Source: Hygrophila difformis
Taxonomy: Eukaryota > Streptophyta > Magnoliopsida > Lamiales > Acanthaceae
Length of the DNA stretch: 64,000 bases
Assembly: GCA_030278955.1 (NCBI GenBank)
Contig: JAOANR010000006.1
Coordinates: 11,121,915-11,185,914 of the forward strand
Direction of reading: 5' to 3'
Shown here: positions 47,684-60,298 of the stretch, in pieces
Position numbering within the stretch: the stretch's first letter is position 1
Layout of the letters: each line of letters begins with the position of its first letter
Notes under the pieces: generated by a model
Database searches by the model: none
The model's input: the letters and a program-made list of their open reading frames with translations, nothing else
Told to the model about the DNA's origin: nothing
Translations under genes and position numbers: made by a program

Positions 47684-48739
47684 GGCCCGTGTGAAAGTGT
47701 GAGGGTGCGCGCGGTCCTATTAGTATGTGATGGGGTGGGTATATGAGTGGATAATCTGTATGGAAAGATATATAATAGCTGCTGATCTTTTATTTGGCTT
47801 TTGTAATTGGTAGTTGGATAATCCCTGGAAAAAAAATAAAAAAAATAAAATAAAATAAAATAAAAAGAAGAAAAGAAAAAAGAAAAAATAAAAGAAAAAA
47901 AAGGAAAAAAAAATAAAAGAAGAAGAAAAGAAGGCTTTTGTTTGTAGGGGTTGTGTTCTTGAGAAGAAGAAAATAAGAGCGCTTGTCTGTTTGAGAGTAA
48001 AAGTAAACATTGCTACAGAGAGGACTTCTTGCCATCCGTTTGTAGGGGTTGTGTTTATTAGCTAGAATAACATTTTGACAGACTGTTTTGAGAGAAGAGG
48101 CGAGCTACTTGGTTTCATTGATTAATTATTTAGTCTGGAGTTGATTCCAGGTGCAGAGTTTCTACCAGCACACTTTGAACTTTCGTGTGATCACTCATAG
48201 GCAGTTCTTCACTCTCCCTTAGCCGTTTTATCTATTCCATTCCTCCAGCCTTGGTCCCGTTTAAACCTATCTCTAGCCCCTTTAATTCGATACATGGGTT
48301 TCGAGTTCTTTGCAGGGGTGATACGTATTTGAAGCATGTATTTAGGATTGTCTTTATGATGCATCATTCTAATGTTGTTGATGCTATAAAGATAATGTAT
48401 TTTGTGGGATGACTGCTGTGATGGTTAAAAGCAGAGTCTCCTGCTCTTTACTACAAAAGGGATGTTGATGGATCCATGGACTACAGTGAATAGATGCTAA
48501 GCAGATGGGTACCTCATAACATAAGATAAAGGGAACAAGTTGATGTTGGTATTTGTTATTCTGTTCGAGGCATCCTGATTGTTTTGTCTGGGAGTATTTT
48601 GCATTATCAGTGGCAATGTTGCATAGGTTGTGCCACCCAGTTTCTTTTCCTTGAATGCTTTGCCTCGGACTTATGAGGTTTATTGTAAGGATTGGATTTT
48701 GGCGATTCCAATATAATCATTTTTTTCCTGAAAAAAAAA
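47684..48739 (+). mobile_element. Poly(A)-tailed retroposon (duplicate of 12387-13441)
   Basis: Same 16-bp target duplication (47668-47683, 48740-48755). The A/G-rich tract (47828-47930) differs in length and order from copy 1, as expected for slippage. Confidence 0.75.
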
Positions 48740-49290
48740 ATGGGACTAATTTGATATTTATCCCTAATTTCTCCATACAACACCTGTTACTTAAATTTTC
48801 TTTATATATATATATATATTATATTCCGATCCACAAATTAAAATTCATTTAATTGCCTCATAAATAAGATATAAGTATAAATTTAATTTTCTCTAGTTAA
48901 AGTCAAAAACACCTTCCACCACCCCCTCCATTCACCATCCAATACTCAAACTTCCTCAACCATAATTATCACTTCATCTTATCTAAATTCATATTCATGG
49001 AAAAATATATACAATGATTATTTTTCGTTTCCCCAATTTCGGAAATAATTCTCTCTCTCTCTCTCTCTAGATCTCTCTCTCTACCATATTGGTCATCTAG
49101 TTTATTAATTAATTAATTAAAATAATTTTGTCATTAATCCTATATTTTGAGCTGACTTAACCATTTTAAAATATATAATTATGTCCACTGTTTAAAAATT
49201 GAATACACACCTAACATGCCACATCAGTCGGGTCCATGATTTGACCCGACCCATGAAACGCTATTCATTGTTTTACTGATACCCTTGGTG

Positions 49291-49318
49291 AAACCCTAAA
49301 CCCTAAACCCTAAACCCT
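49291..49318 (+). repeat. Interstitial telomeric repeat
   Basis: Exactly four AAACCCT units. Copy 1 has GAAAATTCACTCGTT instead between the same flanks (GGTGAAAC / CTATAGGCGCC). Confidence 0.97.
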
Positions 49319-50372
49319 CTATAGGCGCCGGGTCAGGTCAACCCATAAACCCAATTGATCTGGCATTCTAGGTGTGCATTTTTTCTAAACATGCCACGGT
49401 GGATATACAAACAAGAATTTAAATTGCCACGTTAGCTAAAAATATAAGATTAATGACAAAATGAACAAATTAGGTTTAATTAATAAAAGGAGATGACCAA
49501 TAGGAGCAAAAATTAGATAATGGACTATTTTGGAAAATTGGGAAAGAAAGAAAGACATTTTTATACGTACATTTTCCTTCATATTAATACTACATCCCTT
49601 TGTTAATAACCGCACTATTTCATCTTTTCACACAATGCAAAAATATATTTTTAGTAACTAATAATTCAAATTGTGTATAGTTAAAATATAAAAATTAAAT
49701 ATCGTGAAACTACATGATATGAATCTAATAATATCTGACCCGATTTTATATATATATATATATATATATATTAATATAACTACGTTAAAATATTGGGTCA
49801 TAGTTAGTGAATAGTGTATAAAGAAAAAAATGGAGTAAATAAAAAGAAGGAAGATTGTATTATGTTATAAAAATTAATTTTGAAATTTAAGTAATTTTAA
49901 ATTATATATATGGGGTATAGAATCCAAACCAATTATATTCTCGCAAATGAAGGGGTGAACTAGTTAGTAGTTGAACAATGACCGATATGCATGCAGAGCT
50001 TAATTTTTCGATTTTAAGGCTAAGAATATATATGTGATGATCGTACGTACCAGAGAGCCACAAGAATTGTAGATTAGTTGAATATATGGAGTACCTAGCT
50101 CAGGGACCAAATAAATGCTTTAGCAAAATGGATTTTGTGACAATAAAATAAATATGCACCCTGTCCCAATATATTTAGAATATGCTACTAAATCTTTCAA
50201 TTTGGACATACCATACTTAAGTCAATTTAATATAGGTTAGTTGAATACTACGTATTTTTTGACGGCCGTACGTATATACCAGAGCGACAAGAATAATTTA
50301 GATTAGTTGAATGTGGAGTACCCAGCTCAGGGACCAATTAAATGCTTTAGCAAAATGGATTTATAATAAATA
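49319..50372. other. Intergenic sequence, copy 2
   Basis: Continuous here, while in copy 1 the same stretch is broken by a retroposon, a Tourist MITE and a Helitron. The empty sites are at about 49462, 49967 and 50298. No gene seen. Confidence 0.65.
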
Positions 50373-50631
50373 CTCCCTCCGTCCCATATAAGACGTCATG
50401 TTTGACTTTTTGACACTGTTCATTATTCAACTTTAACTTAACATTATTGTAACTATATATTTGAAGAAAATAGTCGAGTTCGGTCTTGTTAGATTCGTCT
50501 AATTGTATAGTTTTAGAATATATATTTTACATAATTTTTGCTTGTATAGATTTTGAGATATTAACGATTAAAAATGTGCATTGGATTGTGTGCAGAAGTC
50601 AAACAGGACATTTTAGCTGGGACAGTGGGAA
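50373..50631. mobile_element. Stowaway-type MITE, copy-2 specific
   Basis: 259 bp, CTCCCTCCGTCCCATATAAG to GCTGGGACAGTGGGAA, between TA dinucleotides. The empty site is in copy 1 at about 20583 (AATAAATAAATACG). Confidence 0.85.
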
Positions 50632-50931
50632 TAAATACGTTAATATGATGCACCCTACTTATCTCCCAAAAAAAAAAAAAAAAATTGACATCTGTACAAA
50701 AATGACATCTGTACTTAAGTCTGTAATTTATTACATGAATGAATGCTTCGAAAACTAGAGTTGTTGCCTCTACCATTTGACTTCATAGGTTTTTGCGATA
50801 TTTTTGTAACAATAGTACGATGCATTATTTCCGTAATAACTGCATGAAGTTGACTAGCATGTCATACAAATTCTTTTAGCATAACATTAAGGGAAAAATG
50901 AAAACAAAGAAAGAAAAATGTAAGAAAAAAA

Positions 50932-53900
50932 TGTAATACCATAGAAATTACCCGAAATAATTGTAATTCACTAAAGAGACTTTTATTAAATATTTAATCA
51001 CTTGCTTAAAGAATTAGTATATTGATTTTTCTACAAAACAACACTTGAAAAACTATATATGTAAATTTGTCTTTTCCAAAAGAAATATGAATTTCAATAT
51101 CATGGGTAATAGAATTATATAGTTTATGGAATATTTTTTTTAAATCTATTGTTTAAATTATATATATAAGTTTTTATATATATACACATTGGTCTTGAAA
51201 ATTATTATGAGGATAGTATGTGAATATTTTAAGTACTTTGATATTCATTATGGAATAAATTTTTATAAAAATAAAAGTATGAGTTTTTATGTGAATCTAT
51301 GAGAATTAACTTTTATATATAAGAAAATATATTCATAGATTATAATTTTTATTTGATGATGACATGAAGACTTTGTGGTTTGAGTATTGTTATGAATAAA
51401 ATAAAACCATGCAAGTATATTATTATTATCTTTTTGAAAGTACATTAATATAAATACAATACTTGAAATAAATAAATAAATATTATATTATCATATCCAA
51501 CTCATTGAGTATAAATGCATGCCACTAAATAATGGCAAGAATAATGATTTTTGTAGACAAGCTAATACTTCAATCATTTTCATGATACACTACTTACACA
51601 AATATAAGGTTAAAAGCAATTGCAAGAAATTTTCTTCCTAAACAAATAGATGAAAAATCCACATGATTAACAAGTGTCTTGGATGAATGGCTAGCAAAGA
51701 AAGGTGATCAATTATCTCTTGAACCCACCAAGATTAATAGCCTCCATAATAGGCAAACCATTATGTTAATAGACAACATGATGGACAAAATTAATAGCCT
51801 CCCAAATTAATAGCCTCTTTGTTAGGCTATAAGGACCAAATGAGTGGATATAAATACTCTAACCATTATTGCTCAAGACACACTTAATTGGATGATTGGT
51901 GAGGTTGTAATCACTCTCACAATGTGTCATGTTCAATTGTTCAAATCTTAGCCTATAAATAGAGGGAGTTTCTAGCCTTCAAACACACCAATCTTATCCA
52001 TTTCATTAGCCAAATTCACTACCCATTTTATTCTTCAAAGTTCTCCCACATAGTGAGCATATCTTAAGGATTGTGGAGTTTTGTAGGCTTGGCAACTTCA
52101 TCATTCTAAGAGTTCTAACTCTTCTCAACACTTGGTTAGTAAGATATCATCCTTGAAAATTGTATCTTAGAGACCTAAATCTTTTATTTTTATACTATAA
52201 ATTGATTTCCCTCTATTTGTCAAATTTCAGCGAAACCCGTAATTTGTGGTGCGAATCTTGTGTTATAACGGCCATTATCTTTGAATCTCCTTGTTCTTAT
52301 ACATCAATTCAGTAAGTTAACACTCTCTCTTTAAGTTTGGAGATCCTCATCCATGTTTCAAGAGTACAAAATTAGAATTCCCTCATTATACCAAAATCTG
52401 TCCGTTTTTCGTTTACGTAATGATCCATCTTTTTAAAATATTTTGGTTCATTATACCTCAAAGGTTCCTCCTAAAACTTGTTCCTTATTGAGTTGAGTAT
52501 ATTTCTGGAAACTTTTATAATTTTTAGAACTCATATGAAAAAGTTATGGGATCCGCTTTATCGAAAGGTCGAAATCTCTTTTTGTTGAAATCTAAGAAAT
52601 GATAGTGTTTCTGAAATCCTCATTTTTGAAGGTCTTAAGTGTTTCAAACCTAAATGATTTATTCATGAAAAATATTTATCTATATGTTATCTACCTTGTA
52701 GTAAAATTTTAGAATTTTTGGTCGCAAATTACTATTTTTAAAACCTGTTGAAAATTATAGAGTCACCATTGAATTTCTGACAGAATACATGTTCTGAAAA
52801 GAACTCAATTTTTGAACTATTTCCATACCTTATTTTGAAAAGTGTAAAACATGAAACTTGTTCAACTATGTGTTGAGTATCTACAGTTTAAATTTCAAAG
52901 CAATCGCCTTTCATATGAATTTTTAAACTGACTTGGCGTAAACTGCGACATTGGACTTGATATTTGGTCCAAATGAGAAATTGTTGGATTTTGAGATCCA
53001 TGAAATGATATTTTCATATCTATGAGATATTGATATGGGAGTTAAATGTTGAAATGATATTTGGCATTATTGAATGCCCTTGTTATGAGGTTACTCCCGT
53101 GAAATTGTTGAAAACTCTTTTAAAGAGGATATTATGTGGAAAAATTGTGAAAAACTCTTTTAAATCCATTGTGCACTATTAACTTGAGTAAGATGCCATA
53201 CTTGATAGAGGGCTAATGCACTAGGGATGTGTCTTGCGGGGCCTCCCCCTCTAAATATGCCAAGACGGCATTGTTGATAAATTGTGCCAAAACGACGTTG
53301 TTGCATGTATGAGTCTATACTCTTGGGTGTATCCGTGATGGGTTACCCAAGGCTCCGGAGTGTGTCTGTATATGAGTCCGCTGCATGCTGATCATGACTT
53401 ATGATCGATATGATATGATATGATATGATATGATATATGGAAAATGGTGTCCTCTTGTGCATAGTTGCTACAATGGTAAGAATGAAAGTTATTTATTTTG
53501 TTAAAGGTAATGTGTGTGATCATTTTAAAAGAAAAAGTGAAAATTATTATTATTATTTTTTGAGTGTCAACCACTATTTTAAAACCCACTTCGTGAAGTG
53601 GAGCGGGTTGACTTACTCAGTACCATTGTACTGATAAAAAGTTGTTGTGTTATCTTTTTACAGATATTGGAGCTGACATATGAACTGCATCTCATGACAT
53701 GAGCATTTGGGGATGGGATTACCTTTCATCAAAAGATTGTTGCTTTAAGGAACCACGTACTTTTAAATATTAATGTCATATATATTGCCTTTAGTTTATG
53801 CTTCCGCTTGAGAAAGAACAATGACTCTGGTATTAAGTACTTTAAATTTTCTTATGTCTATATTTTATAAAATTGGCAATTATTTTTAAAGTTCATACTA

Positions 53901-54018
53901 CAAAAGTTTATATTTAGCCGTAGCCCTTGTCAATTAAGTTAGCCAAAGGGCGAGCCTGACTGACAAGTGTGGCGGTAACATTCTGAAACCTTATGAGAAT
54001 GAATTTCGGGGTGTTACA
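50932..54018 (+). mobile_element. Long solo LTR (probably Ty3/gypsy), 3.1 kb
   Basis: Starts TGTAATACC, ends GGGGTGTTACA, inserted in an A-run (TAAGAAAAAAA / AAAACAAAGCGG), so the target duplication is 4-5 A and cannot be fixed. Copy 1 has the empty site (21820-21835). A TATA box GCCTATAAATAGAGGG (51951-51966) and GGGTTGACTTACTCAGTACC (53606) resemble long plant chromovirus LTRs; this is a judgement from pattern. No primer site or coding region, hence solo LTR. Confidence 0.7.
53404..53437 (+). repeat. Pentanucleotide microsatellite (GATAT)n
   Basis: About six GATAT units inside the 3.1 kb LTR. Confidence 0.9.
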
Positions 54019-55133
54019 AAAACAAAGCGGAAACAATACTAAACAACTCTACTAAAGTCTGGGAAACCATACACCGGAAACATCCACTGCTACGTCTCCA
54101 ATCACCCAGTCAGGCGGAAATGCGCAAGTTGTGTAGAAATCTTCTTTTACACACACCATGCTTAGCCAACCGATCCGCAACCTTGTTCCCTTCACGAAGA
54201 ACATGATGGATATAACACTCCTCAAAGGAGCTCCTCAACTCCCTAATATGCAGAATCAAAGCCGCAAGAGGGTGAAAGGGATCCCACGCTTCCTAGGAAT
54301 CAACAACCATCTTCGAATCAGAATTAACAACATACCTTCAAAAGCCTTGCCGCGCCACATACTCGATCAAGGTCATTCACTAAAGCGAAGAACTCAGCAA
54401 AGGTATTGGAAACAATGCCCAAGAAACCACATCCTCCACCAAGCCAATGCCCGTCATCATTATGCACAACGAAACCAAACCCCCCGGGTTACCAAAAGAA
54501 CTACCGTCCACGTAAAGAATAGTTCCAACAAACCCCAACATATTACATTGCACCAAACATCCCAGATTTGAACGAAGGCGAGCAGCACCGTTAGCATGGC
54601 ATATCTCATGCATCAAGCGGAAAATTTATTGACGAATGATCCAAGCAGATTTAGATGTCCCTTGCAACACCCTCGCATTGCGCTCAATCCAAATAATCCA
54701 CAACGCCGCAACAAAAGAGGTCCATAGTACCACACCATACCTTGAAGAAAAACCCTTCTTATGTTACACTTCAAAATTTAGTCACAATCTAATGGAATAA
54801 GAATATTCAAGGTCTTCCAAACTTGTACCACCCATGGGCAGTACAACAAAGAATCGAAACAGGAGTCAATCTCATCTCCACATAACACACAAAGAGGCTA
54901 ACTAGCCATGGGCCGCTGGAATCGCACCAAGTTAATGGGTAAAGAGTCTTGGCAAATTAAGCACAACGCCAGGAAGCAAATCTTCTCAAGAAAATTAAGC
55001 GGACTTCCAAATCCAAGACCAACCATGCTCTTGATGATCCCTCTTAATCAGAAAATTATACGCAGTTTTGACAGAATAATCTCCAGAGGGCGTCCCACTC
55101 CCAAACCCTCATGTTATGCAATTTGATATTAAT
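54019..55133 (-). pseudogene. LINE reverse transcriptase C-terminal remnant (duplicate of 21835-22940)
   Basis: Same broken zf-RVT and RNase H pieces with a few substitutions (for example VDGSSFGNPGG against VDGSFFGNPGG). Confidence 0.8.
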
Positions 55134-56794
55134 CTTAGTCATATACTGAAATAGTTTTAAATTATAGTATGCTTCAAGGGATAAGATTCCAAACCAATTA
55201 AAGCAAATGAAGGGGCTGAACTATTTGATCATCAGCGATATCCATAACCAGCTTTTCAATTATAAGGTCAGGACAGGACGTACAAGCCACAAGAATTTAG
55301 ATTAGTTGAATATGGAATATCTACTACCTAGCTCAGGGACCAATTAAATGCTTTAGCCAAATGAATTTTATAATAATAAATAAATATGCACCCTACATAT
55401 TTAGAAACTACTAAAAATATTTCATTTTGGATATACCTATACTTACGTCAATCTAATCTATTACATAAGTTGTTGCCTCTACCAATATTCGACTTTATTG
55501 GCTTTTGCTCTATTTTTTGTAACGATAGATAGTACGATGTATTATTACGGTAATAACTCCATGAAGTTGACTAGTATTATTTATTTATTTAGTGAACAAC
55601 TATACAGGGAAAAGGTGGTGAGAGTCTATTTAACACAAATAACAAAGGGACAAAAGTAGATAGGGGCTGGTGGGAATCGATTCCCAAAACCTAAAGATTG
55701 AAAGTCAGGGACTAGGTCAAATTCAAATCCCCAGTTGAGTAGCATGTTGTTATTCGATTTCATATATATTTCGTTCCACGTAGGAAAATTGACATTTCAC
55801 TTTTATTCTTTGTTTTTTTAACTTGCAATATTTCCCTAAATTTTTTTTTCATTTAATGTAATTGTTTTCTAAATACCTTCTATTAATAATTAACGTGGAT
55901 CCTAAAATATAATGATTTTTTGCTTGGCAAAAAAATCATGTCGTATAATTTTATTAATTATGTATAGCACTAGGTATAAAAGGTTTTTTCCCCAAAGACT
56001 AGCGGCTGTTTTAATTTCACATTGATTAAAATTTTCTTACTGCTGCTGGTCGAAATATGATTTATTGGATTCTCTCCATCATGGTTTTTATGCTCGCTCA
56101 GGTTCCCCTTTTTCTTGTTTCTTTGAGGGAAAAAAAGTCTTAGATGATTAAATCTACATTTTCTATCATTCGATGGTGTAATATAAGATGGAAATGCATT
56201 TGAGTGAATTTCCTGATGTGGCAGTTCTCTAGAATTGGAGAAATATCCATTGCAAATGCTCTTAGAATCCTCGTTAGTCGTGTAACTCCTCTTCCACTTA
56301 TGGACATGCATGGTTGTCCTTCTGTTTCTTTATTCTTCTTCTTTTTTCTTTTTTTTTTGTCAAAAAACTAAAATAAAATTGATGATATCATACTTATTCC
56401 TATGTTTCGATAACATGAAGTAAAAGAGAAACAAAAGGTAATTGTGCCGCTAGGCATTAGTAAAGAGAAAAAAGTACATGTAAGTATTGTGGAAACACAA
56501 GATGCAATAGTACAATATTATTCTTCTCCATTATTAATACACGTGAGTACATGAGTAAAAGCAAGAAAGAGACACATTATACAGATGTTCCCCTCGTCTT
56601 TGTCCAAGACTTATTAGTTCACATAAGTATAACATATTTATTACCACATGACAGACCTAGACTTATTGGTCACATAAGTATAACATGGATGGCTAAATAA
56701 CATGTACGTAGCTGATACATGTTGGTGTATTATTTTATGTATAAAGTAGAGATAGATTATAGCTTAGGTTGGCATTGGAATGGTGAATCGCCGT
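55134..56794. other. Locus unit leading to copy E
   Basis: Unit start at 55319 (CTAGCTCAGGGACCAATTAA in shifted form), TTGTTGCCTCTACCAATATT (55470), then a stretch of its own (55890-56215) and the common 3' flank (CAAGATGCAATAGTACAATA at 56498). A 113-aa minus frame at 55970-56311 shows no family features. Confidence 0.6.
55597..55735 (-). mobile_element. tRNA-related SINE, decayed
   Basis: Minus strand GGGAATCGATTCCCACC region in box B position and the GTAATTTGTGT-like body. Borders approximate. Confidence 0.5.
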
Positions 56795-57298
56795 CTAGGG
56801 CACAGCAGTACATGTATTAGCAGTGCCGGACACAGGTTGGAGAAGATTAAAGAAGTTGAAGAAGAAGGGGAAGGTGGACACAGGGGGTGTAATTACGACA
56901 GGACACTGATAAGCGCCAGTGGTGACAGCGGCACAACCAGTAACAGGAAGAGGGATACGGGCGCGGCATGTTTGATAGAGAACATCTTTGAATGGACTGA
57001 ATAAGCCTCCAGGGACAACAAAAGTATAGCCACCAGCGGCGTTGGTGGTAGTTGTGGCAACAGTGACAGTGTTGCCAAAAATATCAGTGCATACGAGATT
57101 GACAGTTGCCCCAGCCAGCGGGGGCGTCCCACAGGTTCCGGTAGCTGTGCAACAAACAGTGCCGGTGACAGTCAAGGAGGTAACGGTACCCAGGGTAGTC
57201 GCATTGGCTATGGGAGCGATTGCAGCCAGCACAAGCAGGCCGCTTGCAAAGATGATGAAAAGGGAAACGGGGGACTTATTACCAGAGGAAGAAGCCAT
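56795..57298 (-). CDS. Phylloplanin-like secreted protein, copy E
   Basis: 167 aa, single exon, ATG at 57298. Signal peptide about residues 1-33 (LFIIFASGLLVLAAIAPI..ANA). All eight cysteines of copy D are kept. Differences from D are few and mostly conservative (for example GGYTFVVPGGLFSPFKDVLY, FNLLQPV), plus loss of one valine before the final P. It is the closest relative of A/D outside the segmental duplication, so A/D and E stem from an earlier unit duplication. Confidence 0.88.
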   Translation of the reverse strand: MASSSGNKSPVSLFIIFASGLLVLAAIAPIANATTLGTVTSLTVTGTVCCTATGTCGTPPLAGATVNLVCTDIFGNTVTVATTTTNAAGGYTFVVPGGLFSPFKDVLYQTCRARIPLPVTGCAAVTTGAYQCPVVITPPVSTFPFFFNFFNLLQPVSGTANTCTAVP

Positions 57299-57396
57299 TT
57301 AATTATGTATCCTGATGAGAGCTATTTAGTTTAACGGGGGGAGATGGATGTCAAGACTCAGGTTGTGTTGTGCATGGAATGCTGCAAGAAACAGCC

Positions 57397-57406
57397 CTAT
57401 TTATAG
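57397..57406 (-). promoter_or_regulatory. TATA box of copy E
   Basis: CTATAAATAG on the minus strand, 99 bp before the ATG, followed by GGGCTGTTTCTTGCAGC. Confidence 0.75.
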
Positions 57407-58872
57407 ATGGATGGATATTTATGATTCATAAATGCATGAGAGCTCTCTGCTTGCTGTTGTACTGTTTATCTATGCATAGCATAGCATATTCATTGTTATG
57501 TCGTCTGTGTATGTAGTACATGGAAAAACAAAGCTTCTTCAAGTTGCTGCAGCCACCTTCGTTGCCAATTGCCAACTTCTGACTTTTTATCACACCGTTG
57601 ATTATTTGTGAAGCTTGCAAGATAAAAGTCGGTTTTCAATGGGCGATCGCAGTACACTGTGCATATCTATCCTAGTAGTATTATTTAGTTTACTGTACTT
57701 CTTTAATTAAAATAATCAATCCCACTATTATAATAATTATGCAAGATAACAACCTCCACAAAATTCATTTAAATTTACTTAATTTAATTACTTGCCTCAT
57801 GCACGATAACTATTATTCGATTACTGAGTGATGTCCACGCAGACCTTTTACAATTTTAAGGCCAATTACTGAGTAATTAAATGCTTGTTGCCTCTACCCA
57901 TTTTTGACAATCACCGGTTCTTGCTATATGTATATATGTGTATTATTATTACGGTAATAACTCCACGTAGTTGACTAGTATATTGGTATGCGATTCCTTC
58001 ATTTAGTCGTTACATGGAGGAAAGTTGAAATTTAATTTCATTTTTATTCTATGTTTTTAACTTGCAATTTTTCCCTTAAAATTTAATTTCTAATTTAATG
58101 GTCTTCTTCCCACTATGCAAGTACACAACAAATGGGTTAAAAAAAATATCTGCATATGTAATTCGTCAAACTCAATTAATGCCTACGTGACACGTACGTG
58201 GCACAATTAAATAAATTATTTGCACTAATTTTTTGCCACATCAACAAATTGGGGTGATTATGGCCCAATGAGACCATTTTTCAGACAAATTACCAAAGCT
58301 ACGACATCAAATTTAGAAAACTCAAAACTTCTGGTACCAAATTGAAAAATAAGCAAAATTACATAACAATTTTGACATTTTTTTTTCCGTTAGTTTATCG
58401 AGGGTATTAAACAAACATGGCCGTAGTTCACTGTCACAATTGACAATTCAACAATTCATGCATAATTCACAGAGCTGCAAGATTGTGCATCGCTGTGTAA
58501 AACCCTAGCCCCGCCGAATGTATATATGAAGAGACTGATGAATGGGCTTAGGGTTTCAAATGTGGCACCCTCTATTCTTGCCATGTTACCAATCGACAAT
58601 TTTTGTTGTATAAATGAATTTAAGTGAGTCAGCTACTAATTAGCTACCCTAAAATGTAAAGGATATTTATTTGAAATATTTTTTAATAACTAAAATGACT
58701 TCTACTTTAAAATGATTATGAATTATTTTTTTTTTTGTAACACAAAAATGATTATGAAGTATGATAGTATAATATAGTGAAATTAAAATTTACCGGATAA
58801 AAACTAATTAATGGGCCACTCACTCTAGGAGAATTAAATTTAAATTTATAATTGGATTGGACACCAATGGAC
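57407..58872. other. Upstream flank of copy E and unique intergenic DNA
   Basis: 57520-57640 is the shared promoter-upstream block. 57880-58100 repeats unit modules. 58100-58872 is found nowhere else in the window and shows no gene. Confidence 0.55.
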
Positions 58873-59887
58873 TGTTAGGTTCCCAGCACACACAAGATGT
58901 ACTCTTTATGCACAGTTCAAAGAAAGGGTTCAGTCTATCACAAAGAACACACAGAATCAAACAAACCAGTGTATAGACTTAACCAGAAACATATGCACAG
59001 CGGAAAGATAAGCAAGCAACAAGCATAAAGAGTAAATGGAGACACAAGGGTTGTTGACCCAGTTCGGCATTCGGCCTACATCTGGGGGATACCAATCCAG
59101 GCGAGAGTTTTACTATGTGATTCAACCATAGTTCACCACCATACACATAAGCAGAACTCAACCAATGGCTTCACTCCTGTCTTCCAGGAGGTAGGTTGAT
59201 TGATCAGGAACCTTCCCAGCTTCTGACTAGGTATCTCCGCCTATAGCAACCTCCCAAAGCTTCCCACTTTGAGTTCCTCTTTAAGACCTCTGTGAATCCA
59301 CTAACTTCAGAGCACCAGACTTCTGTTTAACAACCGAATCCCCAAGATCCCTTGGACAGCTTCCCTTCAAGTGATAGACGACTCACTTAGGGTGTAATGA
59401 ACACTGCTTCGCACAATCTCGTCCAAGGATTACACTGATTTTGCAGCTACAGGATGAATCGATGCACACAGTCGCTGCGTATCAGACTTAGGGTTTGTCA
59501 CGCTTCAGCTCTGAAGAACCTTGAGAGTATTTTGAATGTTGTAAAAAAATGGAACGTTGTAACTCTATCTCCATTCTTCAGAAACCCCTCTCTTAAACCA
59601 AGTATCCCACAGACACATTTGAATAATTTAGCTAATTAAGGAAATAGCCGTTGGGATTTCCCAAGGTTTAGAGAACCAACTCTATTCCTGAAATGGGGAA
59701 GTTTTCCTGCAAGAAATACATGTTAGTATACTTCTCCTCAATTCAGAAAAAGAGCCGTTGGGGTCTTCTCGTACTTTGGTCTCTTATCCATGGCGCAGCC
59801 CAAAACGAAGACAGTACAACCAGAAGTCCTATCCACTAAGTTCAATCATCGGTCATGAACTTCTTACAAAAGCTACACGACTCAACA
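58873..59887 (-). repeat. 3' LTR of the right Sirevirus
   Basis: 1015 bp, TGTTGAGTCG...GGAACCTAACA on the minus strand; closely related in layout to 4748-5759. Confidence 0.9.
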
Positions 59888-59888
59888 A

Positions 59889-59903
59889 TCTCCCCCTTTT
59901 TGG
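59889..59903 (-). other. Polypurine tract
   Basis: CCAAAAAGGGGGAGA on the minus strand, one base before the LTR. Confidence 0.88.
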
Positions 59904-60298
59904 CAGGAAGTGAGCCAGCTATTACAAATTGCAAACCGATGATGAACTCTAGAAGACACTAGGACACATTTCCCATACAGAAAGCTCTTTACAAGATATA
60001 AGATACCAGAAGGAAGCAATAGAGCTTGTACACACGAAATGCAGGGGAAATATTCATCTACTAAACAGAACAATAAGTGTTCAAACAAAGTCCAGCAACG
60101 CAAAAACATAATAAACAACCTTGATCAAACCATCAAGGTCCACAAATTGTCCAAAACACAGCAAAATATAAATCCATAGACATAGATATTGAAAGAGATA
60201 GGGTTAGAGAGATTATACCAAACATCCAGAGGTTGCAAGGTTCCAAATGCAGCTGCAATTTGCTTACTCCCCCTCTGGATCAGCTTCCTAGGCAAAAA

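Larger units (their letters stand above)
41825..55229 (+). repeat. Segmental duplication, copy 2 (partner 5760-23036)
   Basis: Direct copy carrying gene D. Insertions or changes only here: a deletion at 44719, a 30-bp tandem duplication (47131-47190), telomeric repeats (49291-49318), a Stowaway (50373-50631) and an LTR (50932-54018). Homology on the left stops only because copy 1 is covered by a Sirevirus. Confidence 0.95.

Noticed and set aside
50932..54018. A gene in the 3 kb copy-2 insertion
   Set aside because: No frame longer than about 65 codons and LTR-type ends; better explained as an LTR.
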